A stretch of 6,446 nucleotides of DNA from DATEMK01 sp035275625. Lineage in GTDB: Bacteria > Bacteroidota > Bacteroidia > AKYH767-A > OLB10. Positions within the stretch are counted from its first letter, which is position 1. Each line of letters starts with the position of its first letter. The position numbers were made by a program, and so were the translations under genes. The stretch covers positions 1 through 6,446 of the forward strand of contig DATEMK010000274.1 of assembly GCA_035275625.1 (NCBI GenBank), read 5' to 3'. Below, in pieces: positions 4,825 through 6,446 of this stretch. The notes beneath the pieces were generated by a model. It made no database searches, was not told the DNA's origin, and worked only from the letters and a program-made list of their open reading frames with translations.

Positions 4825-6399
4825 ATGTACAAACCCATCCTTGTGATTTTCATCATCATGCTAAATGCATTTCCTTCGAACGCCCAACTAATTTTTCAAA
4901 AAACGTATGGCATGCCGGGAAACACTGAAGGTTCTTGCTTAAAGCCCACTTATGATGGCGGGTATATTATAGCAGGATCAACAAACATACCCGGAGGGTT
5001 TAATGCAGAAATTTGTTTAATAAAAACGGATGTTAACGGTGATACACTTTGGACAAAAACCTTTGGAGGGCCAAATGGTGATTATGGTTATTCAGTTGAG
5101 CAAACCACCGACAGCGGTTATATTGTTTTAGGAAACATGGAAATTAATGCAGGTAATGTTGATGGATATCTCGTAAAAACCAATGCAGCCGGTAACCTGC
5201 TCTGGTCAAAAAATTTCGGGGGAACGGGTTTTGATAATGCTACTTCTGTGCATCAGACAATTGATGGCGGGTATATTGTAACAGGACAGTTTTTTGTAAC
5301 GGGTGCTTACGCTCAGTTAATTAAGTTCAATGCCAGCGGCAATATACTTTGGGCAAAAGAATTGGTCAGCTCGGGTGGTGCAAGGGACGTTCAGCAGACA
5401 ACTGACAGCGGGTATGTTATTACAGGAACTGATTATAGTGATATTTTTTTAATGAAGACCGATGCAGCCGGGAATTTTACCTGGAGTAAATCTTACGATG
5501 GAACTTATATAGACAGGGGCGTGTCGGTTCAGCAAACAACTGATGGAGGCTATATTATCACAGGAAATATTTATGATGGCGCAACAAACTATCACTATGC
5601 ACATTTGATAAAAACGGATGCAAACGGTGATACGCTGTGGGTAAAAACGTATGGCGGAACAACTGATGACTGGGGTAATGATGTTCAGCAAACAACGGAT
5701 GGCGGATATATAGTTACAGGAAAAAGCGGTGTTTACAACTTTAATCTTAACCCGGGCGATGTTTCATTAATAAAAACCGACTCTATGGGAAATTTTCTTT
5801 GGTCAAAAGCTTTCAGCGGAACCAGTTTGGATGTCGGCAATTCTCTTTTTCAAACTTCCGATGGAGGATATGTTATTGCAGGATCCTACCATGATGCCCC
5901 GGGCAGCAGCAATTTTTATGTATATTTAATAAAGACCGATTCTTCAGGCAATGGCGGTTGTAACGATACAAGCTGGGTGCCAACTGTTATATCATATCCC
6001 ATGCAGGTTTCTTTTCCCTCATCCAGTGGTAACCCAACTTCAATGAATATTGCTTCTCCTGCAACAGTAACCGGCAGCGGGGGTATTGTTAATACACTTT
6101 GCACTTCTGTTGGAATGAATGAAATAATATCAGATCATTCATTTACTATTTTTCCAAACCCTTCCAAGGGATCATTTACGATTTCATATCCCGGTAATTT
6201 TTTAAAAGGAGAAATTGAAATTTACTCTGCATTCGGAAGCAGGGTTTATTCAGCTGATATAACTCATGATAATAATAAAATAATCCACCTGGGAAATATT
6301 TCCCCGGGAATTTATTTTATGAAAGTTTTTGTTTATCCCGGTTTGCCAGGGAATCGTGAATGGCAGTTTACGAAGAAACTTATTATTACAAAAGATTGA
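4825..6399 (+). CDS. TxDGGYIxxG-repeat beta-propeller protein with T9SS type A sorting domain
   Basis: The 524-residue product begins with a signal peptide (hydrophobic ILVIFIIML, then PSNA before QLIFQ). Residues about 24-375 are seven tandem units of 46-54 residues. Each runs K-T/S-Y/F-G-G-x-x-x-D, V-Q-Q-T-x-D-G-G-Y-I-x-x-G, a variable loop, then L-I-K-T-D-x-x-G-N-x-L-W. The DGGY or DSGY motifs start at residues 44, 96, 147, 194, 240, 292 and 346, which suggests a seven-bladed propeller. Residues about 376-428 form a Ser/Thr-rich linker with C379 and C425, possibly a disulfide. The sorting domain follows (FPNP 443-446, ISPGIYFMKV 492-501, basic end). This architecture is common in Bacteroidota secreted proteins, but no activity is established to my knowledge; surface binding or adhesion is a guess. 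The ATG is the only start that keeps the signal peptide compact. No Shine-Dalgarno site is visible. Confidence 0.9.
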   Translation: MYKPILVIFIIMLNAFPSNAQLIFQKTYGMPGNTEGSCLKPTYDGGYIIAGSTNIPGGFNAEICLIKTDVNGDTLWTKTFGGPNGDYGYSVEQTTDSGYIVLGNMEINAGNVDGYLVKTNAAGNLLWSKNFGGTGFDNATSVHQTIDGGYIVTGQFFVTGAYAQLIKFNASGNILWAKELVSSGGARDVQQTTDSGYVITGTDYSDIFLMKTDAAGNFTWSKSYDGTYIDRGVSVQQTTDGGYIITGNIYDGATNYHYAHLIKTDANGDTLWVKTYGGTTDDWGNDVQQTTDGGYIVTGKSGVYNFNLNPGDVSLIKTDSMGNFLWSKAFSGTSLDVGNSLFQTSDGGYVIAGSYHDAPGSSNFYVYLIKTDSSGNGGCNDTSWVPTVISYPMQVSFPSSSGNPTSMNIASPATVTGSGGIVNTLCTSVGMNEIISDHSFTIFPNPSKGSFTISYPGNFLKGEIEIYSAFGSRVYSADITHDNNKIIHLGNISPGIYFMKVFVYPGLPGNREWQFTKKLIITKD

Positions 6400-6420
6400 G
6401 CCAAATGGTAGTGTCAGTTT

Positions 6421-6445
6421 AAATAAAATATTGTTTTTATTTTTT
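6421..6445 (+). terminator. AT-only hairpin with T run after the last gene
   Basis: AAATAAAA (6421-6428) pairs with TTTTATTT (6435-6442) around a 6-nt loop, with T continuing to 6445. It lies 22-46 bp after the stop of the DGGY-repeat gene. The location and T run suit a terminator, but an all A-U stem is weak and the window ends here. Confidence 0.35.
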
Positions 6446-6446
6446 G

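Noticed and set aside
4897..5949. Regular spacing of DGGY-coding DNA as a CRISPR-like or non-coding tandem array
   Set aside because: The period is a protein repeat in one intact frame with variable DNA; the units are far from identical.
6400..6446. Beginning of an insertion sequence after the last gene
   Set aside because: Only 47 bp are visible, with no transposase coding or paired end, so nothing beyond an AT-rich hairpin can be supported.

Overview
The window looks like the chromosome of a Bacteroidota bacterium, probably an environmental or gliding-type lineage. The evidence is AT-rich DNA, intergenic DNA full of short palindromes, and five consecutive plus-strand genes whose products all end in the type A C-terminal sorting domain of the type IX secretion system (T9SS). 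That domain is recognisable by a YPNP motif, then an I/L-x-x-G-E/R-type turn, a GIY strand and a basic last strand. The order or genus cannot be told from this sequence.

Layout: 1-234 is the 3' end of a T9SS cargo gene. A structured intergenic repeat (copy 1) fills 243-481. Gene 2 (505-1452) is a secreted protein of about 315 residues with a NLIPNSDFE-type N-terminal domain. A perfect 18-bp palindrome (1472-1489) follows it. Gene 3 (1534-2784) is a pappalysin-like M43 metalloprotease homologue whose zinc motif reads HQVGHWLNLQH, so the catalytic Glu is replaced by Gln. A second copy of the intergenic repeat lies at 2796-2996. Gene 4 (3036-4622) is a six-unit kelch-type propeller with WTW motifs. 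A 202-bp spacer (4623-4824) carries two inverted repeats. Gene 5 (4825-6399) is a seven-unit TxDGGYIxxG repeat propeller. The window ends in an AT-only hairpin with a T run.

The genes share a destination rather than a pathway. Each intact product has an N-terminal signal peptide, an extracellular domain (jelly-roll-like, protease-like or propeller) and a sorting tail, so all should be exported by Sec, moved across the outer membrane by T9SS and anchored or released at the surface. No T9SS machinery gene is present. Spacers of 81-251 bp containing hairpins argue against a tight operon.

The points most worth following are the apparently inactive M43 protein and the paired intergenic repeats. 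The two repeat copies share their ends and overall architecture, but a TCCCG...CGGGA palindrome sits at different places in each. Copy 1 also extends the reading frame of gene 2 upstream and would mislead automatic start calling. No RNA genes, CRISPR arrays, complete insertion sequences or minus-strand genes could be supported.
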